From an uncultured cyanobacterium (GTDB lineage Bacteria > Cyanobacteriota > Cyanobacteriia > Phormidesmidales > Phormidesmidaceae), in assembly GCA_938029995.1 (NCBI GenBank), contig CALHGI010000721.1:1-6663 (forward strand): a stretch of DNA of 6,663 nucleotides, written 5' to 3'. The stretch's first letter is position 1; each line of letters opens with the position of its first letter. The translations under genes and the position numbers were made by a program. Below are positions 1 to 5,782 of the stretch, piece after piece. The notes beneath the pieces are model-generated. The model saw only the letters and a list, made by a program, of their open reading frames with translations, did not search any database and was not told the DNA's origin.

Positions 1-1
1 T

Positions 2-208
2 GTCCTGGATCACGAAGCCATGCAAAATCGGGCCGAAGCCGAGCTTCAGGCCTATGAAGCCGAAAAGGACACCCCCGATGAAGGCGACCCCGTGGCCAAT
101 GATGAAGACATCGAAGACGCCATCGAAGAAGTCAAAGAGGAACAGGAAGACGCTATCGAAGCGACAGAGGAGCTAGAGGAAGCGCCCCCAACCGATGGAG
201 ACTTCTAA
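2..208 (+). CDS. C-terminal fragment of an unidentified protein with a very acidic tail
   Basis: The reading frame is open from the left edge of the window to a TAA at 206-208, giving 68 visible residues. The ATG at 20 has no ribosome binding site and the frame continues upstream of it, so it is probably an internal Met and the real start lies outside the window. The tail has 28 Asp/Glu against three Lys/Arg. Its first part (AEAELQAYEAEK) looks helical. The element EDAIE occurs twice, 12 residues apart, inside a Glu-rich probable helix or coiled coil, and the protein ends APPTDGDF. Such tails are usually disordered or amphipathic and often sit at the end of a folded domain, which cannot be seen here. 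No family was recognised and no function is proposed. It lies upstream of acsF on the same strand, but the 224-base gap argues against tight coupling. Confidence 0.6.
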   Translation, partial: VLDHEAMQNRAEAELQAYEAEKDTPDEGDPVANDEDIEDAIEEVKEEQEDAIEATEELEEAPPTDGDF

Positions 209-309
209 AACCGTGGGATGCATGGTCAATCAACGGGCCGTACCCAAACAACATTGATCACTCTCTTAAATATTGCGAAATGTAACCTATTCCTTAGGTA
301 CAGGCTGTT

Positions 310-327
310 CCAAGTCAATGACCTTGG
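310..327. promoter_or_regulatory. Imperfect dyad upstream of acsF, possible operator
   Basis: The arms CCAAGTCA (310-317) and TGA-C-CTTGG (319-327) form an inverted repeat of eight matched pairs with one extra C and a one-base centre. The centre is too short for an RNA hairpin, so if it has a role it would be as a protein-binding DNA dyad. It lies about 105 bases before the acsF start. No known regulator consensus was recognised. Confidence 0.25.
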
Positions 328-348
328 TAGACTAGAAGCCATGTATGT

Positions 349-375
349 TGCTAGTTCTCGATCGATTGACTAGCA
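349..375. promoter_or_regulatory. Nested dyad in the acsF upstream region
   Basis: TGCTAGT (349-355) is perfectly inverted as ACTAGCA (369-375), and the 13-base interval contains the palindrome TCGATCGA (358-365). The two symmetries are nearly concentric, with centres at about 362 and 361.5. The right arm overlaps TTGACT (366-371), a -35-like hexamer, but no good -10 element follows at normal spacing. The element ends 57 bases before the acsF ATG, so it could be an operator or a hairpin in the leader RNA. The rest of the 209-432 gap shows no clear terminator for the upstream gene and no consensus promoter. Confidence 0.35.
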
Positions 376-432
376 TCAGCCATTAATGCGGTTTCATAGC
401 GCGTTGACCATAAATATCTTGATAGAGGACTC

Positions 433-1521
433 ATGGTAGATTCCCTAAGGAAACCTCAGGAAAATACTCAACTCGATGAGCTGCGGCCTGGGGTTAAGGC
501 ACCTTCAAAGGACACGCTCCTCACCCCCCGCTTCTACACCACTGACTTTGACGAGATGGCCAAAATGGACATGTCCGTCAATGAAGATGAGGTACGCGCC
601 ATCATCGAAGAGTTTCGTGCTGACTATAACCGCCACCACTTCGTGCGGACCGATGTGTTCGACCAGTCCTGGGAACACATTGATGGCAAAACCCGAGAAA
701 TGTTTATTGAATTTCTCGAGCGTTCTTGCACCGCTGAATTCTCTGGGTTCCTGCTCTATAAGGAACTAGGCCGTCGTCTCAAGGACAAAAATCCCCTTCT
801 GGCCGAAGGCTTTACCCTCATGTCCCGGGACGAAGCTCGCCACGCAGGCTTTTTGAACAAGGCCATGTCCGACTTCAACCTGCAGCTCGACCTGGGTTTC
901 TTAACCAAGAGCAAGAGCTACACCTTCTTCAAACCTAAGTTCATTTTCTACGCCACTTACCTCTCTGAAAAGATTGGCTACTGGCGCTACATCACCATTT
1001 TCCGTCACTTAGATTCCCATCCTGAAAACCGGATTTATCCCATCTTCCAGTTCTTTGAGAACTGGTGCCAGGATGAGAACCGCCACGGTGACTTCTTCTC
1101 CGCCATCATGAAAGCCCAGCCCCAGTTTTTAAATGACTGGAAAGCAAAGCTCTGGTGCCGATTCTTCCTACTGTCCGTATTCGCCACCATGTTCCTGAAT
1201 GATATTCAGCGCAGCGGCTTCTACGCATCCCTAGGTCTAGATGCCCGTGAATATGACATTCATGTGATCAAGAAGACTAACGAATCTGCGGCCAAGGTGT
1301 TCCCCATCATGCTCAATGTGGAGCATCCTGACTTCTTCAAGCACATGGATACGGCTTCCGATGCTAGCTTGCAGGTGTCTGCCATCGGCAAAACCGAGCA
1401 ACCCAAGCCCCTGAAGCTTCTGCGTCAGCTGCCTCACATCGCCACCATTGGTGTGAAAATGATCCAGCTATACTTCATGAAGCCCATCGACATGGCGCCC
1501 ACCCGTGGCGTAGTCCGCTAG
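433..1521 (+). CDS. acsF: Aerobic Mg-protoporphyrin IX monomethyl ester (oxidative) cyclase
   Basis: The 362-residue product is the diiron, oxygen-dependent cyclase that forms the fifth (E) ring of chlorophyll, turning Mg-protoporphyrin IX monomethyl ester into divinyl protochlorophyllide. The length matches cyanobacterial AcsF/ChlA proteins (about 350-360). A ferritin-like diiron core is visible: E102 in [10 protein letters not shown], then E134-A-R-H137 in RDEARHAGF, and E215-N-R-H218 in [12 protein letters not shown]179 or E209 could supply the remaining carboxylate. The region [20 protein letters not shown] is typical of the family. In cyanobacteria the enzyme is known to need the small partner Ycf54, which is not in this window. 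The ATG at 433 is preceded by AGAGGA only three bases away, a short but plausible ribosome binding site. Many cyanobacteria carry a second, low-oxygen copy beside ho and hemN genes; that context is absent, so this is more likely the main aerobic copy, though sequence alone does not settle it. Confidence 0.96.
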   Translation: MVDSLRKPQENTQLDELRPGVKAPSKDTLLTPRFYTTDFDEMAKMDMSVNEDEVRAIIEEFRADYNRHHFVRTDVFDQSWEHIDGKTREMFIEFLERSCTAEFSGFLLYKELGRRLKDKNPLLAEGFTLMSRDEARHAGFLNKAMSDFNLQLDLGFLTKSKSYTFFKPKFIFYATYLSEKIGYWRYITIFRHLDSHPENRIYPIFQFFENWCQDENRHGDFFSAIMKAQPQFLNDWKAKLWCRFFLLSVFATMFLNDIQRSGFYASLGLDAREYDIHVIKKTNESAAKVFPIMLNVEHPDFFKHMDTASDASLQVSAIGKTEQPKPLKLLRQLPHIATIGVKMIQLYFMKPIDMAPTRGVVR

Positions 1522-1558
1522 AACAGAACCCGCACTGGTTATGTTTCAAAAGACTTGA

Positions 1559-1596
1559 AAAAGAAGCCGAGCTTTTATGAAAGCTCGGCTTCTTTT
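1559..1596. terminator. Bidirectional intrinsic terminator between convergent genes
   Basis: The arm AAAAGAAGCCGAGCTTT (1559-1575) is perfectly inverted at 1580-1596 around the loop TATG, giving a 17-bp stem with A-rich and T-rich flanks on both strands. It starts 37 bases after the acsF stop and lies four bases past the end of the opposing fibrillin-type gene, so it can end transcription from both sides. The palindrome GGGTTTAAACCC (1597-1608) directly abuts it and contains the TAA stop of the minus-strand gene. Confidence 0.9.
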
Positions 1597-1600
1597 GGGT

Positions 1601-2152
1601 TTAAACCCGATACCACAGGGCTAGACCACCCCCACGCCCTCGCGCAGCAATCCCCAGGTCAGTCACCCAAAAGTATTTAAAGAAAGCTTGCTCCTTAAGG
1701 GGTTGGCCATAGAAATCCTGATCAGCGGATGCTGGCTTAATGCGTCCCTGGTAAACGGTCAACGACCCCACACTAATGCGAATCTGGGTAAAGTCAAACG
1801 CCAAGCACTTCGCTTTTGGCCAAAATTTCACCGGTCCCGTCAGACACATGTGCAACGCACCCAAACTAACGGAATTTTGCACCTCCCCTTGGTCCGCCGT
1901 ATCCGCCTGATAGGCCAACTGAATTTTGAACAGTTTGGGAATGTATCGCCCTGCACCTAGGGCCACCCCCGCTTTTTTACGGGTCTTTTTGGTGCCTGTA
2001 ATGAAGTGCAGCCGCCAGGTACCCACTAGATCTTTCAGCTCATACCCGTCCCTGTGAGCCTTTTCCGTGGCCTGGAGTGCGGTGACTAGGTCGGCGGGAA
2101 GCACATCAGTTTGCTGGGCCGCTTGGTGTAAAACTGCTGCACTTTCATTCAT
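1601..2152 (-). CDS. PAP/fibrillin-family (plastid lipid-associated) protein
   Basis: This 183-residue protein is recognised as a cyanobacterial PAP/fibrillin-type protein. In plants the family binds lipids and quinone-related molecules at plastoglobules and thylakoids; the exact ligand in cyanobacteria is not settled. Visible hallmarks are DLVGTWRLHFITGTKKTRKK (41-60), AGVALGAGRYIP (61-72), LTGPVKF (104-110), and the C-terminal IAARGRGGGLALW (168-180). There is no signal peptide or membrane segment, which suits a soluble or peripheral lipid-binding barrel. The frame is open further upstream to an ATG at 2314, but the extra 54 residues (Gly, Ser and Arg rich) look like translated intergenic DNA: they cross a HIP1 site, overlap the end of the upstream gene, and precede a promoter-like extended -10 at 2179-2189. 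The start at 2152 (MNESAAVLHQ) is therefore preferred, although no Shine-Dalgarno is seen. It converges on acsF. Confidence 0.85.
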   Translation of the reverse strand: MNESAAVLHQAAQQTDVLPADLVTALQATEKAHRDGYELKDLVGTWRLHFITGTKKTRKKAGVALGAGRYIPKLFKIQLAYQADTADQGEVQNSVSLGALHMCLTGPVKFWPKAKCLAFDFTQIRISVGSLTVYQGRIKPASADQDFYGQPLKEQAFFKYFWVTDLGIAARGRGGGLALWYRV

Positions 2153-2178
2153 GGTGTCGAGGGTGGGTCTGCGTTGCA

Positions 2179-2189
2179 ATTCTATAGCA
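2179..2189 (-). promoter_or_regulatory. Possible extended -10 promoter for the fibrillin-type gene
   Basis: Read on the minus strand the sequence is TGCTATAGAAT, which contains an extended -10 pattern (TG-N-TATAGA). No good -35 is visible. Transcription would begin near 2173, leaving a leader of about 20 bases before the ATG at 2152. This position would exclude the longer reading from 2314. Confidence 0.3.
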
Positions 2190-2253
2190 AGCAAGCTGGG
2201 TTCCCACGGTTCAGCTCCGACCCTGGCAGCAATAGATGACCCACGGCTAGAGG

Positions 2254-2261
2254 GCGATCGC
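2254..2261. repeat. HIP1 palindrome GCGATCGC
   Basis: This is a perfect copy of the highly iterated palindrome of cyanobacterial genomes, here extended to GGCGATCGCC (2253-2262). It lies between the two minus-strand genes and supports a cyanobacterial origin. Confidence 0.85.
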
Positions 2262-2292
2262 CAAGCACCACCCTCCATGGCAGTCGGGACTC

Positions 2293-2511
2293 CTAGAAAA
2301 TGGTGAGATCCCAATCGGCATCATTCAGGCCATCAGTGCCCACCATTTGAATACGAATATTGAGGTAGCGATCGCAATACACCTTGCACTGCTTATAACG
2401 GGGATTGGGACTACCAAAAATCGCATCTTGCTCGGCATAGCCCTTCAGCAAATCAATCCGCTCAGCTTCCGACAGCGTCCTCAAGTCATCCGTTGATGTC
2501 GATACGGTCAT
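2293..2511 (-). CDS. Small hypothetical protein, 72 residues
   Basis: The family was not recognised. The product starts MTVSTSTDDLRTLSEAERID and has a probable N-terminal helix (LSEAERIDLLKGYAEQDAIF), then an NPRYKQCKVYCDRY stretch with two Cys three residues apart, and ends with an alternating hydrophobic segment followed by an acidic end (DADWDLTIF). It has no signal peptide or membrane segment and looks like a soluble small protein. Codon use is ordinary and a HIP1 site lies inside the frame, which favours a real resident gene. The ATG at 2511 has no clear Shine-Dalgarno, like several genes here. It lies 140 bases upstream of the fibrillin-type gene on the same strand and is divergent from the radical SAM gene, so it might share a transcript with the former. 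It resembles neither NblA nor the CpcD-type linker domain. Confidence 0.6.
   Translation of the reverse strand: MTVSTSTDDLRTLSEAERIDLLKGYAEQDAIFGSPNPRYKQCKVYCDRYLNIRIQMVGTDGLNDADWDLTIF
2368..2375. repeat. HIP1 palindrome GCGATCGC
   Basis: This is a second perfect HIP1 copy, inside the coding region of the 72-residue minus-strand gene. Together with the copy at 2254 it marks a cyanobacterial genome. Confidence 0.85.
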
Positions 2512-2683
2512 AATTTTCTACACACAAAAAGATTTGATTCTTTCCCAGGCTAAAACCAACCCTGGGGCTCCATGGAGACTCTCCCAAAAAGCTTAATCTC
2601 TACCTCCGAAAACACCTGATCCCCATCGCCGCCACCAAAATCCGTTTACATCCCTACAAATTCTCAGCCAACTTTCACCCACC

Positions 2684-2702
2684 GCTGCTAGGCTAAAGCA
2701 GC
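2684..2702 (+). promoter_or_regulatory. Extended -10 within a small dyad before the radical SAM gene
   Basis: TGCTAGGCT (2686-2694) fits an extended -10 pattern (TG-N-TANNNT), with a predicted start near 2701 and a leader of about 25 bases. The same bases lie in an inverted repeat, GCTGCT (2684-2689) and AGCAGC (2697-2702), which could be an operator over the promoter. No convincing -35 is present. Elsewhere in the divergent gap 2512-2726 there are only a CCCAGG/CCTGGG pair (2544-2566) and the palindrome CTCCATGGAG (2568-2577). Confidence 0.3.
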
Positions 2703-2726
2703 CTTATCCCCCTTCATCGTTTTGCA

Positions 2727-3812
2727 ATGGTCAGCCATCGTCTTGAACGCATCCACCTCGAAGTCACCAACGTATGTAACTTCAAATGTGACTTTTGCCC
2801 AGATGCCATCATGGAGCGTAAGCGTGGGCACATGGAGCTGCCCCTGCTAGAAAAGGCCCTCGATGAAATTTCTGAGCACCACCTAGCCAAAATCGTTGCG
2901 TTTCATTTAATGGGGGAACCGCTCATCTACCCCCATATCTTTAAAGCCATTGACATGGCCCTAGGGCGCAACCTCAACCTTCACCTCACCACCAACGGCA
3001 GCACGTTCCATATCCATCCCCACCATCGCCAGCAACTGATCGATTCAGGTATCCCCAAGGTAACGATTTCACTGCAAACCCCCGATCCAGTCACCTTTAT
3101 CATCCGTGGAGCACCGCCTAAGCTAAAACCCGAACAGTATTTTGATGGCATCATCCAATACGTCCGAGCCAACCTAGCCCACGCCCCATCCAAAACCCGC
3201 ATCCATCTCAAGTTTTTAGACACCACCCCCCATCCGTTTTTGGTCCCCCACAAGCAAATGCATGTGGTGGAAGGCAGGGCGCAGATGCAACAAGAGCTGA
3301 CCGCCTGGGCAGACCGACTCCTCGAAGGCTGCAAGGAACGGCCCACCGACGATGAGCTACGACAACGCATTGCTCGCCATAAACCCGGTCGATGGCAGGT
3401 GATTGAATTAACCCCCAAACTCGCCCTAGAAACATTCCCCTTAGACAGCTGGGGCAATGTGGAAAGCAGCCAAGTGATTCCAGCCAAGTTTGGCTACTGC
3501 AACGGCACCTCCGATCAAGCCGGTATTCTTTACGATGGTACAGTTGTGCCCTGCTGCAAAGACTACGACGGCCAAATCCCCCTGGGCAACCTCAACCACC
3601 ATTCCCTCTCCGACATTTTAGATAGTCAGCAACCCGCCTGCGGCCTGAGACAAGGCTTTGACCAGTTCCAAGTCACTAACCCCATCTGCCAACGCTGCAT
3701 GGGTGCCGACACCCAGTCCAAAGCTCTCCTGCGACAACTAGGATCAGTTGCCTATTTCAAAGTCTACAATCCCATCATGAAGCGCCTACAACCCGGCTGG
3801 GGAGAAGTTTAA
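2727..3812 (+). CDS. Radical SAM/SPASM-domain protein of unknown substrate
   Basis: The 361-residue product opens directly with the radical SAM core: C17-N-F-K-C21-D-F-C24 binds the [4Fe-4S] cluster that cleaves S-adenosylmethionine, and MGEP (62-65) matches the GGE-type AdoMet-binding motif. LTTNGS (87-92) and KVTISLQT (111-118) fit later strands of the barrel. A C-terminal SPASM-type cluster region follows, with C258 (FGYCNG), C276 and C277 (VPCCKDYDG), C305, C321 and C324 (ICQRC), and the usual LGNLNHHSLSDIL helix (286-298). Such domains carry auxiliary Fe-S clusters in enzymes that modify peptides, proteins or small molecules. Residues about 165-250 form a less familiar insert rich in His and charged residues. 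No substrate gene or leader-type precursor is recognised nearby, so the target is unknown. The start at 2727 leaves only 16 residues before the first cluster Cys, which is normal. No Shine-Dalgarno is visible. Confidence 0.88.
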   Translation: MVSHRLERIHLEVTNVCNFKCDFCPDAIMERKRGHMELPLLEKALDEISEHHLAKIVAFHLMGEPLIYPHIFKAIDMALGRNLNLHLTTNGSTFHIHPHHRQQLIDSGIPKVTISLQTPDPVTFIIRGAPPKLKPEQYFDGIIQYVRANLAHAPSKTRIHLKFLDTTPHPFLVPHKQMHVVEGRAQMQQELTAWADRLLEGCKERPTDDELRQRIARHKPGRWQVIELTPKLALETFPLDSWGNVESSQVIPAKFGYCNGTSDQAGILYDGTVVPCCKDYDGQIPLGNLNHHSLSDILDSQQPACGLRQGFDQFQVTNPICQRCMGADTQSKALLRQLGSVAYFKVYNPIMKRLQPGWGEV

Positions 3813-3836
3813 ACACCACTAGTCCTCCGACCAACC

Positions 3837-3962
3837 ATTCTCTCTCGAGAATAAAATCACCTCAATATTCTCTCATCCTAAGAATATGGCAGCTGCGCCC
3901 ATGGGTTAGGGGTTATCCCCCAAGAGATGCAGGTCTTACCCTGACCTCAACTGCCCAGGCAG
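3837..3962. repeat. Cluster of six consecutive inverted repeats in an intergenic gap
   Basis: The 217-base gap between the radical SAM and cold-shock-domain genes contains these dyads in order: ATTCTC/GAGAAT (3837-3852), ATATTCT/AGAATAT (3865-3887), the palindrome GCAGCTGC (3889-3896), GGGG-TTAT-CCCC (3909-3920), AGGTC/GACCT (3931-3947) and CTGCC-CA-GGCAG (3951-3962). The first two share the word ATTCTCTC, spaced exactly 30 bases apart (3837 and 3867), each followed by an AGAATA-type arm. None has a T-run that would make it a classic terminator. The cluster could be a structured 3' or 5' untranslated region, a small RNA, or a set of operators. TAGAAT (3996-4001) is a weak -10 candidate for the next gene. 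Confidence 0.4.
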
Positions 3963-4029
3963 ATGCTATATCGTCGGGAAGCTCCATAGCAACGTTAGAA
4001 TAGGGCTATGACTTTATGGCTGAGATAAC

Positions 4030-4953
4030 ATGGTGAGAAAGCTCACACAGGGTTTTATGCACTGGCTGAGACAGTTACTAGGCCATAATCAAACGTTTAA
4101 ACAACAACAGCCCCAGGCTGGCCAACCCACGCCACAGCGACCTACGCCTAAGCTCAAAAACCGTGAGATTCCCACCTATTCCCCCCAACAGAGTGCCCTC
4201 CCTAACCGCTTAGGTCCGCAGACACCTCAGCCGCCACGGCCACAGCCTCTGATCGAACCTCCAACTCCGGCGGCTACTACCAACCCCAACAATACCGCGG
4301 CCCAAGAGCGGCCCAGGCCTCCCCTCAACCCAGCCTCCCATCGGGCAACCAACCCCTCCGGCTTTAGGGTGTTATTGAGCAACTATAAATATCCCCCCAG
4401 CTCAGACATCCAGAACCTCAGCCGTCAGTTATTTCACCCACAGTCCCCAGCCCCTGAAAGGCTAACCCCTCCAGCAACAGACGCTCCCCTGGTAGAACAA
4501 CCCGCTGCCCAGGAGGCTCCATCCCCGTCACCAGAGAAAACACCCAATCAGACTTTAAATCTTTTCCCTAAGGATATTCGAGAGACTAGACCAACAGATC
4601 ACAACACAATCCCCAAAATACCAACCCCTCGTCCGAGTCAGTTGCCCCTCATCCCTACGGAACGCAACAACTCTCACCCGACCAACACAGTCGCTTCCCC
4701 TGAATCACCTGCGCCGCCGCCGCGGGACCCTAACTCCATCACAAAGGAAGGCATCGTGAAATTGTTATTTAAAATCAAAAAAAATAACCACCATGGCTAC
4801 ATTACTCCCAATGATGGCTCTAAAGATATTATTTTCCATCAAAAATATATTGGCACCCAAATCTTTGCCCAACTAGAACGGGGCATGGCGGTGGAGGTTA
4901 CAGCACACCTTACCGCAGGTAAAGCCTACGCCGACCACATCCGCATTTTGTAA
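4030..4953 (+). CDS. Proline-rich protein with a C-terminal cold-shock-like (OB-fold) domain
   Basis: The product has 307 residues in three parts. Residues 1-20 form a short basic and hydrophobic segment (FMHWLRQLLG) that could be an amphipathic helix. Residues about 21-236 are low-complexity and probably disordered, with about 50 prolines (over 20 percent) and much Gln, Asn, Thr and Ser. This part is broken by a less biased island, GFRVLLSNYKYPP followed by a possible helix (111-136), and by LNLFPKDIRET (176-186). Residues 237-307 resemble a cold-shock domain: EGIVKLLF, HHGYITPNDGSKDIIFH (equivalent to KGFGFITPDDGSKDVFVH) and a closing VEVTAH...ADHIRIL strand pair. The first aromatic of the RNP1 motif is replaced by His and the usual Phe of RNP2 by Gln, so nucleic-acid binding may be weakened or altered. 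RNA or single-stranded DNA binding is an inference from the fold. It stands alone in its own intergenic context with no clear Shine-Dalgarno. Confidence 0.8.
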   Translation: MVRKLTQGFMHWLRQLLGHNQTFKQQQPQAGQPTPQRPTPKLKNREIPTYSPQQSALPNRLGPQTPQPPRPQPLIEPPTPAATTNPNNTAAQERPRPPLNPASHRATNPSGFRVLLSNYKYPPSSDIQNLSRQLFHPQSPAPERLTPPATDAPLVEQPAAQEAPSPSPEKTPNQTLNLFPKDIRETRPTDHNTIPKIPTPRPSQLPLIPTERNNSHPTNTVASPESPAPPPRDPNSITKEGIVKLLFKIKKNNHHGYITPNDGSKDIIFHQKYIGTQIFAQLERGMAVEVTAHLTAGKAYADHIRIL

Positions 4954-4999
4954 CAGCGCCGGACCCATAAGATCAACGAGATAAGGGAGCACTGACAAG

Positions 5000-5038
5000 T
5001 GGAACGCAGGCCACCTAGGCCATGGGGCCGAACGTTCC
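5000..5038 (+). other. Two-stage stem-loop between the cold-shock-domain and flavodoxin genes
   Basis: GGAACG (5001-5006) pairs with CGTTCC (5033-5038). After a small internal loop, GGCC (5009-5012) pairs with GGCC (5026-5029), and the top holds the abutting palindromes CCTAGG and CCATGG (5014-5025). It begins 46 bases after the upstream stop codon. There is no T-run, so it is not a classic intrinsic terminator, but it could protect or end the upstream transcript, or serve as an operator. Confidence 0.4.
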
Positions 5039-5072
5039 CACGGCTTGTGCGATGAAAACTTAACATCAAAGA

Positions 5073-5102
5073 TTGTTGGTTCGACTTTTTTGAACTTATG
5101 AT
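5073..5102 (+). promoter_or_regulatory. Predicted promoter of the flavodoxin-family gene
   Basis: TATGAT (5097-5102) matches five of six bases of the -10 consensus. TTGTTG (5073-5078) is a weak -35 at 18-base spacing. Transcription would begin near 5109, leaving a leader of about 23 bases. The spacer holds a dyad, GTTCGA (5079-5084) and TTGAAC (5090-5095), matched except at one position, which is well placed for a repressor. Confidence 0.45.
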
Positions 5103-5131
5103 TTAGATGTAGTTGTTTTCCCAAACAATCG

Positions 5132-5707
5132 ATGGTTGCCATTGCAATAGTTTATTTCTCAGGGCAAGGACACACCCATCTCATGGCTGAAGCCCTAGGA
5201 AAAGGTGTAGAAACGGCTGGTGGAACGCCCCATCTACTACGCATAACAGGCGAACAAATTATCAACGGCCGCTGGCAGGACGACACCATCCTGGCTAGCC
5301 TGAAGGCCGCCGATGGGATTGCATTTGGCTCTCCCACCTATATGGGAGGCATTGCCGGTCAGTTTAAATGCTTTATTGATGCCGCTAGCGCCACCTGGTT
5401 CCAACAAGGTTGGAAAAACAAGGTGGCGGGAGGTTTTACCCATTCTGGTGGCCTCAGTGGCGATAAACAAGGAACATTACTCTACATGGCTATCAATGCT
5501 GCACAACACAGCATGATTTGGGTGGGCGTTGGAGACATGCCTAACCCGGAAACCGGTGTTAATCGCCTCGGCTCCTTTATGGGGGTCATGGGCCAGAGCA
5601 ATTTAGACATGAGTGGTGCCCCCGCCCATGTAGACCCTGGTGATTTAGAATCGGCCAATCTCTATGGCCAACGTCTTGTGGCCGTCACGCAGAAAATGAC
5701 AACTTAA
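5132..5707 (+). CDS. Flavodoxin-family / NAD(P)H-dependent FMN-type oxidoreductase
   Basis: The 191-residue product has the flavodoxin-like fold of the WrbA/FMN-reductase group. The first strand and phosphate loop are [12 protein letters not shown] (4-15), which holds the FMN phosphate. The second flavin-contact loop is [19 protein letters not shown] (65-83), close to the GTPT-[RY]-[FM]-G-x-x-x-GQ signature of WrbA-type proteins. A third segment, [20 protein letters not shown] (97-116), matches the loop beneath the isoalloxazine ring. Its length is near that of WrbA (about 200) and longer than an electron-carrier flavodoxin (about 170). A cytoplasmic quinone or flavin reductase role is likely, but the substrate cannot be told. 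The ATG at 5132 begins right before the first strand, so the start is secure despite the absent Shine-Dalgarno. It has its own predicted promoter and terminator and is probably monocistronic. Confidence 0.88.
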   Translation: MVAIAIVYFSGQGHTHLMAEALGKGVETAGGTPHLLRITGEQIINGRWQDDTILASLKAADGIAFGSPTYMGGIAGQFKCFIDAASATWFQQGWKNKVAGGFTHSGGLSGDKQGTLLYMAINAAQHSMIWVGVGDMPNPETGVNRLGSFMGVMGQSNLDMSGAPAHVDPGDLESANLYGQRLVAVTQKMTT

Positions 5708-5714
5708 GATGCGC

Positions 5715-5755
5715 AGGGAATGGGTCAGTCGGGATTACCCATTCCCTTTAGTTTT
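5715..5755 (+). terminator. Intrinsic terminator after the flavodoxin-family gene
   Basis: AGGGAATGGGT (5715-5725) pairs perfectly with ACCCATTCCCT (5737-5747) across an 11-base loop, and TTAGTTTT follows. The hairpin begins seven bases after the stop codon, so it ends this transcript and separates it from bioB. Confidence 0.85.
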
Positions 5756-5782
5756 GGAAGCACCCATCTCGTATTACCGTAG

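Noticed and set aside
366..420. TTGACT and TTGACC hexamers as -35 elements of an acsF promoter
   Set aside because: Neither has an acceptable -10 at 16-18 bases, and the second is too close to the start codon.
1688..1960. A 90-codon open frame on the plus strand opposite the fibrillin-type gene
   Set aside because: It lies fully inside a well-supported minus-strand gene, shows no family features and has no ribosome binding site.
2293..2511. Peptide precursor for the nearby radical SAM enzyme
   Set aside because: It is divergent, has no leader/core layout and no Cys-rich or repetitive core, so a precursor role is not supported, though partnership is not excluded.
2981..3487. A 168-codon minus-strand frame inside the radical SAM gene
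   Set aside because: The plus-strand gene has clear catalytic motifs across the same bases, and this frame has no recognisable domain.
4030..4953. TonB-like or secreted proline-rich protein
   Set aside because: The N-terminus lacks a real transmembrane or signal segment, and the C-terminus matches a cold-shock domain and not a TonB domain.
5078..5095. GGTTCGA motif resembling a tRNA T-arm
   Set aside because: The flanking bases do not form the 5-bp T-stem and no acceptor, D or anticodon arms are nearby; it fits better as a promoter-spacer dyad.
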